From positions 3,844,001 to 3,908,000 of the forward strand of contig NZ_AP019308.1 of NCBI RefSeq assembly GCF_003945345.1: a stretch of DNA of 64,000 nucleotides, given 5' to 3'. The notes beneath the pieces are model-generated. The model had not been told where the DNA came from. It ran no database searches and worked only from the letters and a program-made list of their open reading frames with translations. A program made the translations under genes and the position numbers. Positions 1-7,730 of the stretch are shown here, in pieces. This DNA is from Paenibacillus baekrokdamisoli. Its GTDB lineage: Bacteria > Bacillota > Bacilli > Paenibacillales > Paenibacillaceae. Every line of letters begins with the position of its first letter. Positions within the stretch are counted from its first letter, which is position 1.

Positions 1-1107
1 ATGTGGAACGTCTTTGCCAATGAAATTGTTCCAGTCACGAAAAAAATCGGGGTATACCCAGCAGCGCTGGAGTATATTCTCTGCCAAATTTACGGATATG
101 AAGTCACCCAAAGCACGCTAGCTGACAAATATGACGTATCGGTCGGCACGTTATCGCAGCGGGCTAATCAGATCTTCTCTTATCTGGATGAGCGACTACC
201 TGAGTTGCCGGATTCTCCGCCAGGGCCGAACATTTCGGCTGCTTCCTCTCTCAACTCACAGATAAATATGGAGAAGGAGATGCAGCGTCTCCACGCATTG
301 CTCGAAGAGCAAAATTTCAGCACCCTTGAGGAAGCTAACGCGTTCCTTCAACAAAATATTAATAAGAAGCCTGTCATACGTAAAAAACTTAGCGACTCCG
401 AGCAAGCTGCGGAACTTCTTTATGCGGCATGGGACGATCCGACGGATCAAGAGGATGCGCTTCTCCATGATCCCAATAGCGTCGATGCGTACAACCTATT
501 AGCCGAAAGTGCAGCTGCCTTTCCTAAAAAAATGGCCTTTTACTACAAGCAGGGAATGACGGTCGGAGAGAAGCATCTCGGCGAAGCGTTCTTCCAGGAA
601 AACAAAGGACATTTCTGGGGCTATTTGCCCACGCGACCTTATATGAGAGCGAAGATGGGTTACGCTGAAGCTTGTGCCAAGTTGGGGAATATGCCGGAGG
701 CCATGAAGCATTACCGCGAGCTGCTGGAGCTGAATCCGAACGATAATCAGGGCGTACGCGATCTGCTTCTGCCCGCCTATATCGAGACGTTGGAGTGGAA
801 GAATGCGGCAGCGCTAATTCAACAATATAATAATGATGGCAGCGCAGCCTTTAACTACAGTCGAATCCTGGTCGAATACGGGATGAACGGACAATCCCCG
901 AAGCTGGCTGCTTTAATCAAGAAAGCTACCGCACATAATCCTTATGTTCCCGCTTATCTGCTGGGCAAGAAACGGCTCCCTCGCGAAATGCCTGAATATA
1001 TGGGGTATGGAGATGACCGGGAAGCCATCGTATATGCGCATTTGAACCGCAAACTATGGCTAATTCGTCCGGAGCTTATGCAGCTTCTTCCTGCGGTAAG
1101 GAAATAA
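1..1107 (+). CDS. TPR / ST7-like protein with N-terminal HTH-like segment (5' end possibly cut by window)
   Basis: The reading frame is open from the first base, so the start codon shown may be an internal Met and the gene may begin outside the window. About residues 5-65 look like an all-helical, HTH-like segment (TQSTLADKYDVSVGTLSQRA). Residues 130-365 are helical repeats of TPR type, for example AKLGNMPEAMKHYRELLELN, followed by a C-terminal stretch (GYGDDREAIVYAHLNRKLW) that resembles the end of ST7-family proteins. No signal peptide or membrane segment is visible, so it is probably cytoplasmic. Its role is unknown; TPR proteins usually mediate protein contacts. It converges on the GntR-LacI regulator gene and shares a terminator with it. 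It does not look functionally linked to the sugar genes that follow. Confidence 0.6.
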   Translation: MWNVFANEIVPVTKKIGVYPAALEYILCQIYGYEVTQSTLADKYDVSVGTLSQRANQIFSYLDERLPELPDSPPGPNISAASSLNSQINMEKEMQRLHALLEEQNFSTLEEANAFLQQNINKKPVIRKKLSDSEQAAELLYAAWDDPTDQEDALLHDPNSVDAYNLLAESAAAFPKKMAFYYKQGMTVGEKHLGEAFFQENKGHFWGYLPTRPYMRAKMGYAEACAKLGNMPEAMKHYRELLELNPNDNQGVRDLLLPAYIETLEWKNAAALIQQYNNDGSAAFNYSRILVEYGMNGQSPKLAALIKKATAHNPYVPAYLLGKKRLPREMPEYMGYGDDREAIVYAHLNRKLWLIRPELMQLLPAVRK

Positions 1108-1292
1108 TTAGTTAAGGATGCCTTTCAAAATGGAAACCAGCTTCACTCCCGCTGATTACCGACAGCCGAAGTAGGACGGTAAGAAGTTAATAGAATGCCG
1201 AGGATTCTCAAAAAAGAAACGGCTATCGCCGTCCTTGAATGTTGATATATCTGGCTGATTCCATAAGCAATTGTATTTATAGCTATACAGAC

Positions 1293-1326
1293 AATAAACC
1301 CGCCATATTTAATTGGCGGGTTTATT
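1293..1326. terminator. Bidirectional Rho-independent terminator
   Basis: A perfect 13-bp stem (1293-1305 AATAAACCCGCCA paired with 1314-1326) encloses an 8-nt loop. Each strand has A/T-rich ends that give a U-rich tail, so it can stop both convergent genes. A smaller hairpin at 1219-1232 (ACGGC/GCCGT) is followed, on the minus strand, by a T-rich run and may be a back-up terminator for the regulator gene. Confidence 0.85.
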
Positions 1327-1328
1327 AA

Positions 1329-2465
1329 CTACAATATCACTTGCCGAACACTTCCACGTTCAATTATCTGTGTAGGAAGCTTAACGCTTTCAATTCTGCT
1401 ACCCTCTGAGGCCATCTTCTGAAGGAGTAAATCGAAAGCCTTTTTGCCTAATTCATCTGGAGACTTCATTACAGTAGTTAGCGAAACTCTGCCCACTCTG
1501 GAAATCATCAGGTCTGTAAATCCGACTACAGATAAGTCTTCCGGAATTTTACGACCTAATTCTTCGGCTATATTCATCACTTGAATGGCAACTAAGTCAT
1601 TCGAACAGAATAGAGCCGTCATGTCTGGGTTCTGCTCAAAAAAACGAGCTAATCTGCTAGAATCCTTCTGTTCGTTATCCCAATCCGAGATGATGGCATT
1701 GATCATAAAGGGGATCTCGGCATCAAGCTGAGCTTGAATAAACCCATAATAGCGGTCTTCCCTGCTCATAATGCCTGAAATCGGCTCAGAAATAAAACCC
1801 ACATTACGGTGTCCTTTGTCGATTAAATACTTGGTCATCTCGTAAGCACCCAGGAAATGATCATGGTAGATCGCCGTAATGTCCACTTCACGAAACACCC
1901 GGTCGATAATAACGACTGGAAAATCGTTCAGATGGAGCCGTAATACCTCTTGCCCACACATCCTCCGCTCACCCGGAAATAGCACAATGCCCCGTACCCT
2001 TCCCCCACTGCTAACCTCCCGTAGGATTTCGTCCTCTTGCTCAAGATCGTTACCCGTCACTCGGATGAGTACTTCCCAACCATGGAAAGCTCCTTCCTGT
2101 AGGAACGCAGTAACGACCAAGCCAATAAACTCATCCAGCATAGGAACAACAATGACGACCGCTTGCTGTGGCACCAGCGACATTCCTGACAGAGCTGCAG
2201 CTTTAAGCATAGTCTCAGTATTCTCTGCAAGGAAAGTCCCTCTCCGAGGCAAGCGATAAAGAATACCTTCCTTGGCGAGAAGCTCGAGAGCCTGTTTGCT
2301 TGTTCTTCGGCTTACGCCAAATAGATCGGCAAGCTCTCCCTCTGACGGAACCGGGTCATGGGGCTTCAGTTGTCTTTCAACAATTAAAGCCATTACCTTC
2401 TGACGCATTTGCTCATATAACGCGATAGGTCCTTTAATCAGCTGTTCCTTTATGTTTTTGTGCAT
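1329..2465 (-). CDS. GntR-LacI hybrid transcriptional repressor (AraR-like architecture)
   Basis: This is a sugar-responsive repressor. Residues about 14-82 form a GntR-type winged helix-turn-helix (PVPSEGELADLFGVSRRTSK), and residues about 100-375 form a LacI/periplasmic-binding-like effector domain (VVGFTDLMISRVGRVSLTTV). At 378 aa it matches the AraR class, where the effector sugar lifts repression. It is the last gene of a minus-strand sugar operon. The start is supported by AAGGATGAG just upstream. A palindrome (2488-2504) lies directly in front of the gene, and a near-copy lies in the promoter spacer of the operon's first gene, which suggests that it represses both. The operator sequence differs from the B. 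subtilis AraR site, so arabinose should not be assumed. The effector is probably a sugar or polyol handled by the adjacent isomerase and dehydrogenases. Confidence 0.9.
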   Translation of the reverse strand: MHKNIKEQLIKGPIALYEQMRQKVMALIVERQLKPHDPVPSEGELADLFGVSRRTSKQALELLAKEGILYRLPRRGTFLAENTETMLKAAALSGMSLVPQQAVVIVVPMLDEFIGLVVTAFLQEGAFHGWEVLIRVTGNDLEQEDEILREVSSGGRVRGIVLFPGERRMCGQEVLRLHLNDFPVVIIDRVFREVDITAIYHDHFLGAYEMTKYLIDKGHRNVGFISEPISGIMSREDRYYGFIQAQLDAEIPFMINAIISDWDNEQKDSSRLARFFEQNPDMTALFCSNDLVAIQVMNIAEELGRKIPEDLSVVGFTDLMISRVGRVSLTTVMKSPDELGKKAFDLLLQKMASEGSRIESVKLPTQIIERGSVRQVIL

Positions 2466-2487
2466 ATCCGCTCATCCTTCATCAGCA

Positions 2488-2504
2488 ATGTATCACTGAT
2501 ACTA
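2488..2504. promoter_or_regulatory. Predicted operator in front of the GntR-LacI regulator gene
   Basis: The core GTATCA-C-TGATAC is a 13-bp perfect palindrome within ATGTATCACTGATACTA. It ends 23 nt upstream of the regulator start codon. Its match to the operator at 7539-7555 suggests autoregulation. A clear -35/-10 pair overlapping it was not found. Confidence 0.65.
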
Positions 2505-2528
2505 ACATAATGCTTTTGGATCGACTAA

Positions 2529-3734
2529 TCAACGCAATTGCAGCAATTTCTCCGCATATCCGCTTTCCAAATACGCCTTCATCGGATTGGGGGCAATCCC
2601 CATTTCCTCACGAACAGCATGTAGGAGCGGTGTCGGATCTTGTTCGAAAGCTTCTCTGACAACCGCTTCCGCAGCAAGAACGTCACCGCGATCTTGCGCT
2701 TCTGCTAGAAAATCCCAATTGACAAGCAATGCCTTGGCATATTGGTACTGAACATTGAGTACGGAACGGATCATGGCAGGAATCTTCGGCTCGATATTAT
2801 GACTTTGGTCAATCATATAGGCGATATTTCGAGCATTTTCTTGAACAAGCGGATGAGCTTGATCCCTTTCTGCAGATAAGATCTGATGGAAGATTAGGAA
2901 GAGCTCGTAAGGGTTCATCGATCCAACGATAAGATCATCGTCCGCATATTTACGAGCATTGAAATGAAAGCCGCCAAGCCGCCTCTCGTCTAGTAAATAA
3001 GCGACGATATGCTCCACGTTCGTACCTTGGGCATGATGTCCGGTGTCAACCAGCACCTCTGCCTGAGGTCCTAGCTTATGAGCCAATTGATACGCCATTC
3101 CCCAGTCTGCCAGATCCGTATGATAGAAGGCCGGCTCAAAAAATTTGTATTCGATCAGCATCCGCATGTGAGGATCCATTGACCGGTACATCTCCGCGAG
3201 CGCTTCCTCCATGTACCCTTTTCTCCTTCTAAGATCAGCCTGCCCTGGATAATTCGTACCGTCTGCAAACCACAAGCTGATATCCCGGGACTTTACGGCC
3301 CTTGCGACGTCCACGCACTCAATCAGATGGGCAACGGCTTTGCTTCTTACTCTCGAATCATGGTTACATACACTGCCCAGCATGTAATCGTCATCCTGAA
3401 ATAAATTCGGGTTAACGGCTCCAATAGTAATACCCAAAGACGCTGCCCTGTTACTTAATTGGCTATAGTCGTCGACTTTGTCCCACGGAATGTGAATGGC
3501 TACACTTGGGCACAGTCCCGTTACTTCATTTACCTTAGCTGCATCCTGTAATCTCTCATCCACTGTACGGGCTGCCCCAGGCTGCTTGAACGTTCTGAAT
3601 CGCGTCCCTTGATCGCTATATCCCCATGAGGGCGTCTCGATTTGCAGCATTTTCAGCTTTTCTTTGATTCCATTCAGCGAGATGCCTCTGTCCTGCTGCC
3701 GTTTCTCAAACTCCTGATAAGCCCTATCCATCAT
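2529..3734 (-). CDS. rhaI: L-rhamnose isomerase (RhaI type)
   Basis: The predicted reaction is L-rhamnose to L-rhamnulose, catalysed by a cytoplasmic TIM-barrel metalloenzyme. The protein is 401 aa and belongs to the Pseudomonas-type RhaI family rather than the E. coli RhaA type. Likely metal ligands lie in IEYKFFEP (about residue 195), VDTGHHAQG (about 230), GGFHFNARKY (about 258) and the following ADDD. The C-terminal MIDQSHNIEPKIPAMIRS is typical of the family. Enzymes of this type are known to be promiscuous and to act on rare sugars such as D-allose and D-allulose. The gene sits 12 bp downstream of the epimerase gene in one operon, with GAGGTGAAGG as its ribosome binding site. No rhamnulokinase or rhamnulose-1-phosphate aldolase is encoded nearby, so either the pathway is completed elsewhere or the true substrate is not rhamnose. 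Confidence 0.85.
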   Translation of the reverse strand: MMDRAYQEFEKRQQDRGISLNGIKEKLKMLQIETPSWGYSDQGTRFRTFKQPGAARTVDERLQDAAKVNEVTGLCPSVAIHIPWDKVDDYSQLSNRAASLGITIGAVNPNLFQDDDYMLGSVCNHDSRVRSKAVAHLIECVDVARAVKSRDISLWFADGTNYPGQADLRRRKGYMEEALAEMYRSMDPHMRMLIEYKFFEPAFYHTDLADWGMAYQLAHKLGPQAEVLVDTGHHAQGTNVEHIVAYLLDERRLGGFHFNARKYADDDLIVGSMNPYELFLIFHQILSAERDQAHPLVQENARNIAYMIDQSHNIEPKIPAMIRSVLNVQYQYAKALLVNWDFLAEAQDRGDVLAAEAVVREAFEQDPTPLLHAVREEMGIAPNPMKAYLESGYAEKLLQLR

Positions 3735-3746
3735 ATCGCCTTCACC

Positions 3747-4412
3747 TCACGTAATATACTCACGGAACTTCTCTGTCAATTCGTATAAATCCTGATCCTT
3801 CTTAAAAATACTTGAGGTGCCTGCCACGAATATATCCGCACCCGCCAAGCGCATCTTCTGCGCATTCTCACAGCTGACGTTGCCATCTACTTCAATCTCG
3901 ATATGCGAATGTCCGACTTGCTCTAGGTATTGTTTTAATTTATGGATCTTCCCTAGAGTGGCAGGGACAAGCTTCTGACCAGCGAACCCCGGATTAACCG
4001 TCATAATCAATACGATATCGATGTCGTCGAGAATATCGTCTAACGTATAAATCGGTGTGGAAGGATTTAGAGCGACCGAAACCTTGGCCCCCGTGTCTCT
4101 AATCTGCTGAAGCGTTCGTTGCAGATGAATCGTGGCTTCCTGATGGACCGATACGATATCACCGGGACGAATCGCGAAGATCGGAAGAAAATCCTCTGGC
4201 CGGTTGATCATCAGGTGAATATCGAACGGAATGTCCGTCATCTCTCTGACACTATTTATAAAGTCTGGACCGAGGGTAAAATTAGGCACGAAGCTACCAT
4301 CCATGATGTCCACGTGTAAATAATCAACACGTGCCCGCTCCAATGCTCTTATCGTTGTCTCCAAATTTCTGAAATCTGCGCACATGATAGATGGCGATAT
4401 TCTGCCTCCCAT
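3747..4412 (-). CDS. Ribulose-phosphate / allulose-6-phosphate 3-epimerase family protein
   Basis: This is a 221-aa TIM-barrel epimerase of the Rpe/AlsE family, which interconverts ketose phosphates at C3 (ribulose-5-P/xylulose-5-P, or allulose-6-P/fructose-6-P). Family marks visible are SPSIMCADF at the N-terminus, HVDIMDGSFVPN (metal and catalytic Asp, about residues 33-44), HLMINRPEDF, TVNPGFAGQKL and EVDGNVSCENA with the second catalytic Asp (about residue 175). The start is set by AAGGAGGTGCAGTA. A location inside a dedicated sugar operon, rather than beside ribosome-biogenesis genes such as rsgA, favours a specialised AlsE-like role over housekeeping Rpe. With the neighbouring isomerase and two polyol dehydrogenases it would fit breakdown of a rare hexitol or ketose, but that is inference. 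Confidence 0.85.
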   Translation of the reverse strand: MGGRISPSIMCADFRNLETTIRALERARVDYLHVDIMDGSFVPNFTLGPDFINSVREMTDIPFDIHLMINRPEDFLPIFAIRPGDIVSVHQEATIHLQRTLQQIRDTGAKVSVALNPSTPIYTLDDILDDIDIVLIMTVNPGFAGQKLVPATLGKIHKLKQYLEQVGHSHIEIEVDGNVSCENAQKMRLAGADIFVAGTSSIFKKDQDLYELTEKFREYIT

Positions 4413-4438
4413 TACTGCACCTCCTTATCTATTAAGGC

Positions 4439-5479
4439 TTACGGTTGCACGATAATCCGCATCCCGACATGATCTTCTGCCGCGCTTATCGCTTGGTTGA
4501 TCTCATCAAGGGGATACCGATGAGAGATATAACGCTTCATATCAATAACGCCTGAGCCGATTAAATCAATGGCTTTCTGATGATGTGCAGGTAAGGAACC
4601 GTGCGCCCCGTGAACGAACAGCTCTTTGTAATGAATAATATTGGTATCTAGAGTAACCATCGATTTCCCCTTAGGTAGACCGCCGAAGAAGTTCACCCGT
4701 GCGCGATTTTTCGCCATATAGATCGCATCTACCTGTGCTTCCGGTGACGGGTTCGAAGTGATGACCACGTCTGCTCCCAGTCCGCCCGTTTCCTCCAATA
4801 CCCGTTCGATGGCGTTCTCCTCAGATGAACAGATATAAGCATGTGCACCGAACTGCTTAGCCATCTCCAATCGGGGTCTGGAACGTTGCACGAGGATCAC
4901 CTTTGTGGCACCCATCAGCTTCGCAACCTCTATAATCATGCAGCCGATAGGACCTGCACCGATAACAACGACTGAATCCCCCAGTTTAATGTTCGATAGC
5001 TCCAAGGCATTTAGAACGCAAGCGAGCGGTTCGGCCAGAGCGCCCTCCTCATAGGAGATATGATCCGGGATCTTGTGGATTGGACCGTAATTCACCATCG
5101 TCTTGTTCAACAGTACATATTCTGCGAAGCTGCCCGCGAATTGGTAGCCCATAGCGTAGTTGATCTGGCAATTGTTGCCGATTCCAGCCTCACAGAAGAT
5201 ACATTCCCCGCAGGGTACGTCCGCACCCAGAGAAATTCGATCTCCTATTTTGAATTTTGTTACATTTTGGCCTAGTTCAACAATTCGCCCCGCAGACTCA
5301 TGCCCAAGCACTTGCGGAAGCGTCACCCTGTTATTCCCATGGCGGAATATCCGGATATCCGAACCGCAGATACCCACAGCCTCGACCTTCATCAGAATAC
5401 TGTCCCCATCTACGGATGGTCTTTCCACTTCCTTTACGACCATTTGCTCTAATTGCTCTAAAACAGCTGCCTTCATCAT
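4439..5479 (-). CDS. Zinc-dependent medium-chain alcohol/polyol dehydrogenase
   Basis: This 346-aa MDR-family enzyme probably oxidises a sugar alcohol or secondary hydroxyl with NAD. Catalytic zinc residues are in GICGSDIRIF (Cys about 38) and LGHESAGR. The structural-zinc lobe with four cysteines is PCGECIFCEAGIGNNC. The nucleotide-binding motif is VVIGAGPIGCMI (about residue 170). It resembles sorbitol/L-iditol dehydrogenases. The start codon overlaps the stop of the upstream dehydrogenase gene by 4 bp (ATGA type), so the two are translationally coupled. It is paired with a second, different dehydrogenase in the same operon, which suggests two successive oxidations or two stereoisomeric substrates. 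The exact substrate cannot be read from the sequence. Confidence 0.85.
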   Translation of the reverse strand: MMKAAVLEQLEQMVVKEVERPSVDGDSILMKVEAVGICGSDIRIFRHGNNRVTLPQVLGHESAGRIVELGQNVTKFKIGDRISLGADVPCGECIFCEAGIGNNCQINYAMGYQFAGSFAEYVLLNKTMVNYGPIHKIPDHISYEEGALAEPLACVLNALELSNIKLGDSVVVIGAGPIGCMIIEVAKLMGATKVILVQRSRPRLEMAKQFGAHAYICSSEENAIERVLEETGGLGADVVITSNPSPEAQVDAIYMAKNRARVNFFGGLPKGKSMVTLDTNIIHYKELFVHGAHGSLPAHHQKAIDLIGSGVIDMKRYISHRYPLDEINQAISAAEDHVGMRIIVQP

Positions 5480-6546
5480 TTATCCTTCTCCACCTTTATT
5501 GATTCGTTAGAATTGACATACATGACTTTGTTAAAGAAGCCTTGACGGTCACGCATCATAACCATTCCCTCATAGACCCCCTCGAGCGCAAGCTTGTGGC
5601 TAATGAGGGGCTTCAAATCCAGCTTGCCCGCTGCCATATAATCGACGGCTAGCTTCCACTCGTTCCTTGGAATGTCCGAGTAGGAGGAATTCCAAGTGCC
5701 GCTTAGCGTAAGCTGCTTACGGAGAATTTCCCAATAACCGTCCTGCGTCAGGCTCATACCCCCGGTTGGATTGCCCATCAACACTACCTTACCTAGGTTC
5801 CGGGTTGACTTCAGACAATTTTCCCATGAAACCGCGCTTCCGGCTCCTTCTACCGATACATCTACGCCTCGTCCCGTCAGCCGGTATACCCACTTCTGTA
5901 TGTCGCTCTGTAAGGGATTGCATACATCGGGGAACCCCTGACCTACGGCAAAATCAAGCTTAGCCGGATCAATATCCGCGAGCAATACACGGGATGCCCC
6001 CCAGGCTCTGGCCCACAGTGCCAGCATTATGCCGATCGGACCGGCTCCGCTGATCAGAACCTGATCGCCGATGCCAATTCCAGCTTGCCGCAAAGCATGT
6101 ACGGCTACCGCCGCAGGCTCAACCATGGCCAATTCCTCATAGGACAACATATCGGGCGCAGCGACCAGATTCCATATTGGGATGCAGATGAATTCGGCGA
6201 AAGCACCATCTCGTCGCGAACCCATGTAATCGTAGTCCTCGCACTGGGCGAATTCACCGATCTCGCAAGAAGCGCATTTGCGACAAGGCAGCAAAGGAAA
6301 GACTGCTGCTCTTCTTCCGATCCAGCCGGGATCAACGCCTTCTCCCGCTTGTACGACTAGCCCTGAGAATTCATGCCCGGGTATTGTCGGGAAACGGTAG
6401 GTTCCCTTGGTAAATACCCGCGGAATGTCGGATCCGCAGACCCCGCATGCTTTGATCTGCAGAAGCACTTCGCCCTCTTTAGGCGTGGGAGTCTCGACTT
6501 CCTCCACGCGCAAATCTCCGAGTCCGTGCAGTACGCAGCCCTTCAT
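5476..6546 (-). CDS. Zinc-dependent dehydrogenase, galactitol-1-phosphate dehydrogenase (GatD)-like
   Basis: This 356-aa medium-chain dehydrogenase has catalytic-zinc motifs ACGVCGSDIPRVF and IPGHEFSG, a structural-zinc loop PCRKCASCEIGEFAQC, and Rossmann motif ISGAGPIGIMLALW (about residue 170). The spacing TKGTYRFPTIPGHEFSG is like GatD proteins, which oxidise galactitol-1-phosphate to tagatose-6-phosphate. No PTS genes are nearby, so an unphosphorylated substrate is also possible. The start follows GGAGGGGGAAGG. It lies 31 bp downstream of the isomerase-like gene and overlaps the next dehydrogenase gene by 4 bp. The C-terminal tail is longer than in its neighbour and rich in charged residues. 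Confidence 0.8.
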   Translation of the reverse strand: MKGCVLHGLGDLRVEEVETPTPKEGEVLLQIKACGVCGSDIPRVFTKGTYRFPTIPGHEFSGLVVQAGEGVDPGWIGRRAAVFPLLPCRKCASCEIGEFAQCEDYDYMGSRRDGAFAEFICIPIWNLVAAPDMLSYEELAMVEPAAVAVHALRQAGIGIGDQVLISGAGPIGIMLALWARAWGASRVLLADIDPAKLDFAVGQGFPDVCNPLQSDIQKWVYRLTGRGVDVSVEGAGSAVSWENCLKSTRNLGKVVLMGNPTGGMSLTQDGYWEILRKQLTLSGTWNSSYSDIPRNEWKLAVDYMAAGKLDLKPLISHKLALEGVYEGMVMMRDRQGFFNKVMYVNSNESIKVEKDK

Positions 6547-6577
6547 CCTTCCCCCTCCAATCTTATATCCGTGCTAC

Positions 6578-7477
6578 TTAGTTCTTAATAAATTGGCGCC
6601 AGTAGTTTACCGACTCTATGTGATCTTGGATAATTCTGAATTCGGTCGACCACGCTTCCCGATGGGAAAGTTCGAAGATAATTTCCGCCTCGGTTGCACC
6701 CGATTGTTCAATGGCTTCGATCAATGGCTCACCATGAATGATGCCGAGCTTATTGTATTCTTCCGTGAATGGCCAATGCCGACTGTGGTCCTTCTCGGTT
6801 TGCTGGATATGGATGATTGGCGAGACGCTGCCAAGCTCCCTAACCCACCGGTACGGATCACGATCATTCGGATGGGGAGCGTGCCCCACGTCCAGACATA
6901 CCTTGAAAGGAATTCCGGCACCATCGTTTAATCTCGCTAGTAGCTCCTTGGTATCCTCGACCGTATTCGCCATTTCCCGTGGAATAGACATCGGCTCGAA
7001 ATTCAAATATTCCATACCCAGCTCCTTACAGTACCAGCTAAGATCCTGCCAATGCTTGATCCCTTCTTCGATGATATATTCCCTGCGCTGAACGTTGTCA
7101 TAATCAGCAAAAGTGAGTATGCCGAAGTGACTACCTGTCGTTCTCGCTCCCATCTGAACAGAGATGTCTGCGAATCTCTTAAACCAATTCAGCCAAGCTT
7201 TGCGGGTATCTGCATCCGGATGCATGAAGTGATTAACACGCGTAAATGCACTCGTAAACGTACTTGTGATTGCAAGATTGTGCTTCTGTGTGCACACATT
7301 GATCCTCTCCACCTGGCGGTCCACAATGTCAGGAGGTAGAAATACGTTCAACAAATCGGCGACGAATTGAACGTATTTGATCCCTAAATCTTCAGCTACA
7401 ATACGCGCCCACACTTCAGGCTCAACGTACTTGTTGATTGCAAAACCAAGATTGATTCCCAGCTTTAAATTTGCCAT
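6578..7477 (-). CDS. Xylose-isomerase-like TIM-barrel sugar isomerase/epimerase
   Basis: This is a 299-aa member of the AP-endonuclease-2/xylose-isomerase-like fold, the family that includes ketose 3-epimerases and tetrulose-phosphate isomerases. Candidate metal ligands are in EYLNFEPMSIPRE (Glu), KVCLDVGHAPHPNDRDP (Asp and His), PIIHIQQTEKD (His) and EIIFELSHRE (Glu). There is no signal peptide, so it is cytoplasmic. It is the first gene of the operon: a predicted promoter with an embedded operator lies about 55-80 nt upstream, and GAGGAGTG precedes the ATG. The context suggests that it isomerises or epimerises the sugar whose polyol form is handled by the two dehydrogenases. The exact reaction is unknown. 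Confidence 0.75.
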   Translation of the reverse strand: MANLKLGINLGFAINKYVEPEVWARIVAEDLGIKYVQFVADLLNVFLPPDIVDRQVERINVCTQKHNLAITSTFTSAFTRVNHFMHPDADTRKAWLNWFKRFADISVQMGARTTGSHFGILTFADYDNVQRREYIIEEGIKHWQDLSWYCKELGMEYLNFEPMSIPREMANTVEDTKELLARLNDGAGIPFKVCLDVGHAPHPNDRDPYRWVRELGSVSPIIHIQQTEKDHSRHWPFTEEYNKLGIIHGEPLIEAIEQSGATEAEIIFELSHREAWSTEFRIIQDHIESVNYWRQFIKN

Positions 7478-7530
7478 CCTGACACTCCTCTGAATCTATT
7501 CATCCTGATAGATTTTTATTGATACATTTA

Positions 7531-7559
7531 ATACTATTATGTGTCACTGATACATTCAA
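7531..7559 (-). promoter_or_regulatory. Sigma-A-type promoter of the isomerase/dehydrogenase operon
   Basis: On the minus strand, TTGAAT (7554-7559) and TAGTAT (7531-7536) are separated by exactly 17 nt, a good -35/-10 pair. It lies upstream of the gene that starts at 7477. The spacer is almost filled by the operator palindrome, so a bound repressor would exclude RNA polymerase. Confidence 0.7.
7539..7555. promoter_or_regulatory. Predicted operator for the GntR-LacI repressor
   Basis: ATGTGTCACTGATACAT is an 8-1-8 palindrome with one mismatch and nearly matches the site at 2488-2504. A lone half-site, TGATACAT, sits at 7520-7527 nearer the gene. The site is placed between the -35 and -10 elements. 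Confidence 0.7.
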
Positions 7560-7669
7560 GTGGGGTTTTCAAATAAAAATAATGATTATTGACTACGCCC
7601 GCTTCTCGATCAGCATATCCACCAAGCGCAGGAAATTTCGGAGAAGGCAAGCACAAGTACCAAAACGCC

Positions 7670-7710
7670 AAGAGAGACTCCAAGGTAAGTGCAGCCTTGG
7701 AGTCTCTCTT
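7670..7710 (-). terminator. Terminator of the rhamnosidase gene
   Basis: A perfect 16-bp stem (7670-7685 with 7695-7710; core AGAGAGACTCCAAGG) encloses a 9-nt loop and starts about 20 nt after the rhamnosidase stop codon. In the minus direction it is followed by GGCGTTTTGG, a modest U tract. It insulates block 3 from the operon at 1329-7477. Confidence 0.85.
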
Positions 7711-7730
7711 CATTAAAATCACAGCTAAGC

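Noticed and set aside
20..1107. The first gene as part of the sugar regulon
   Set aside because: It converges on the regulator gene, has a separate strand and terminator, and encodes a TPR/ST7-like protein with no sugar-related feature.
6407..6931. A 174-aa open frame on the plus strand
   Set aside because: It spans the ends of two clear minus-strand enzyme genes and their junction; it has no family features.
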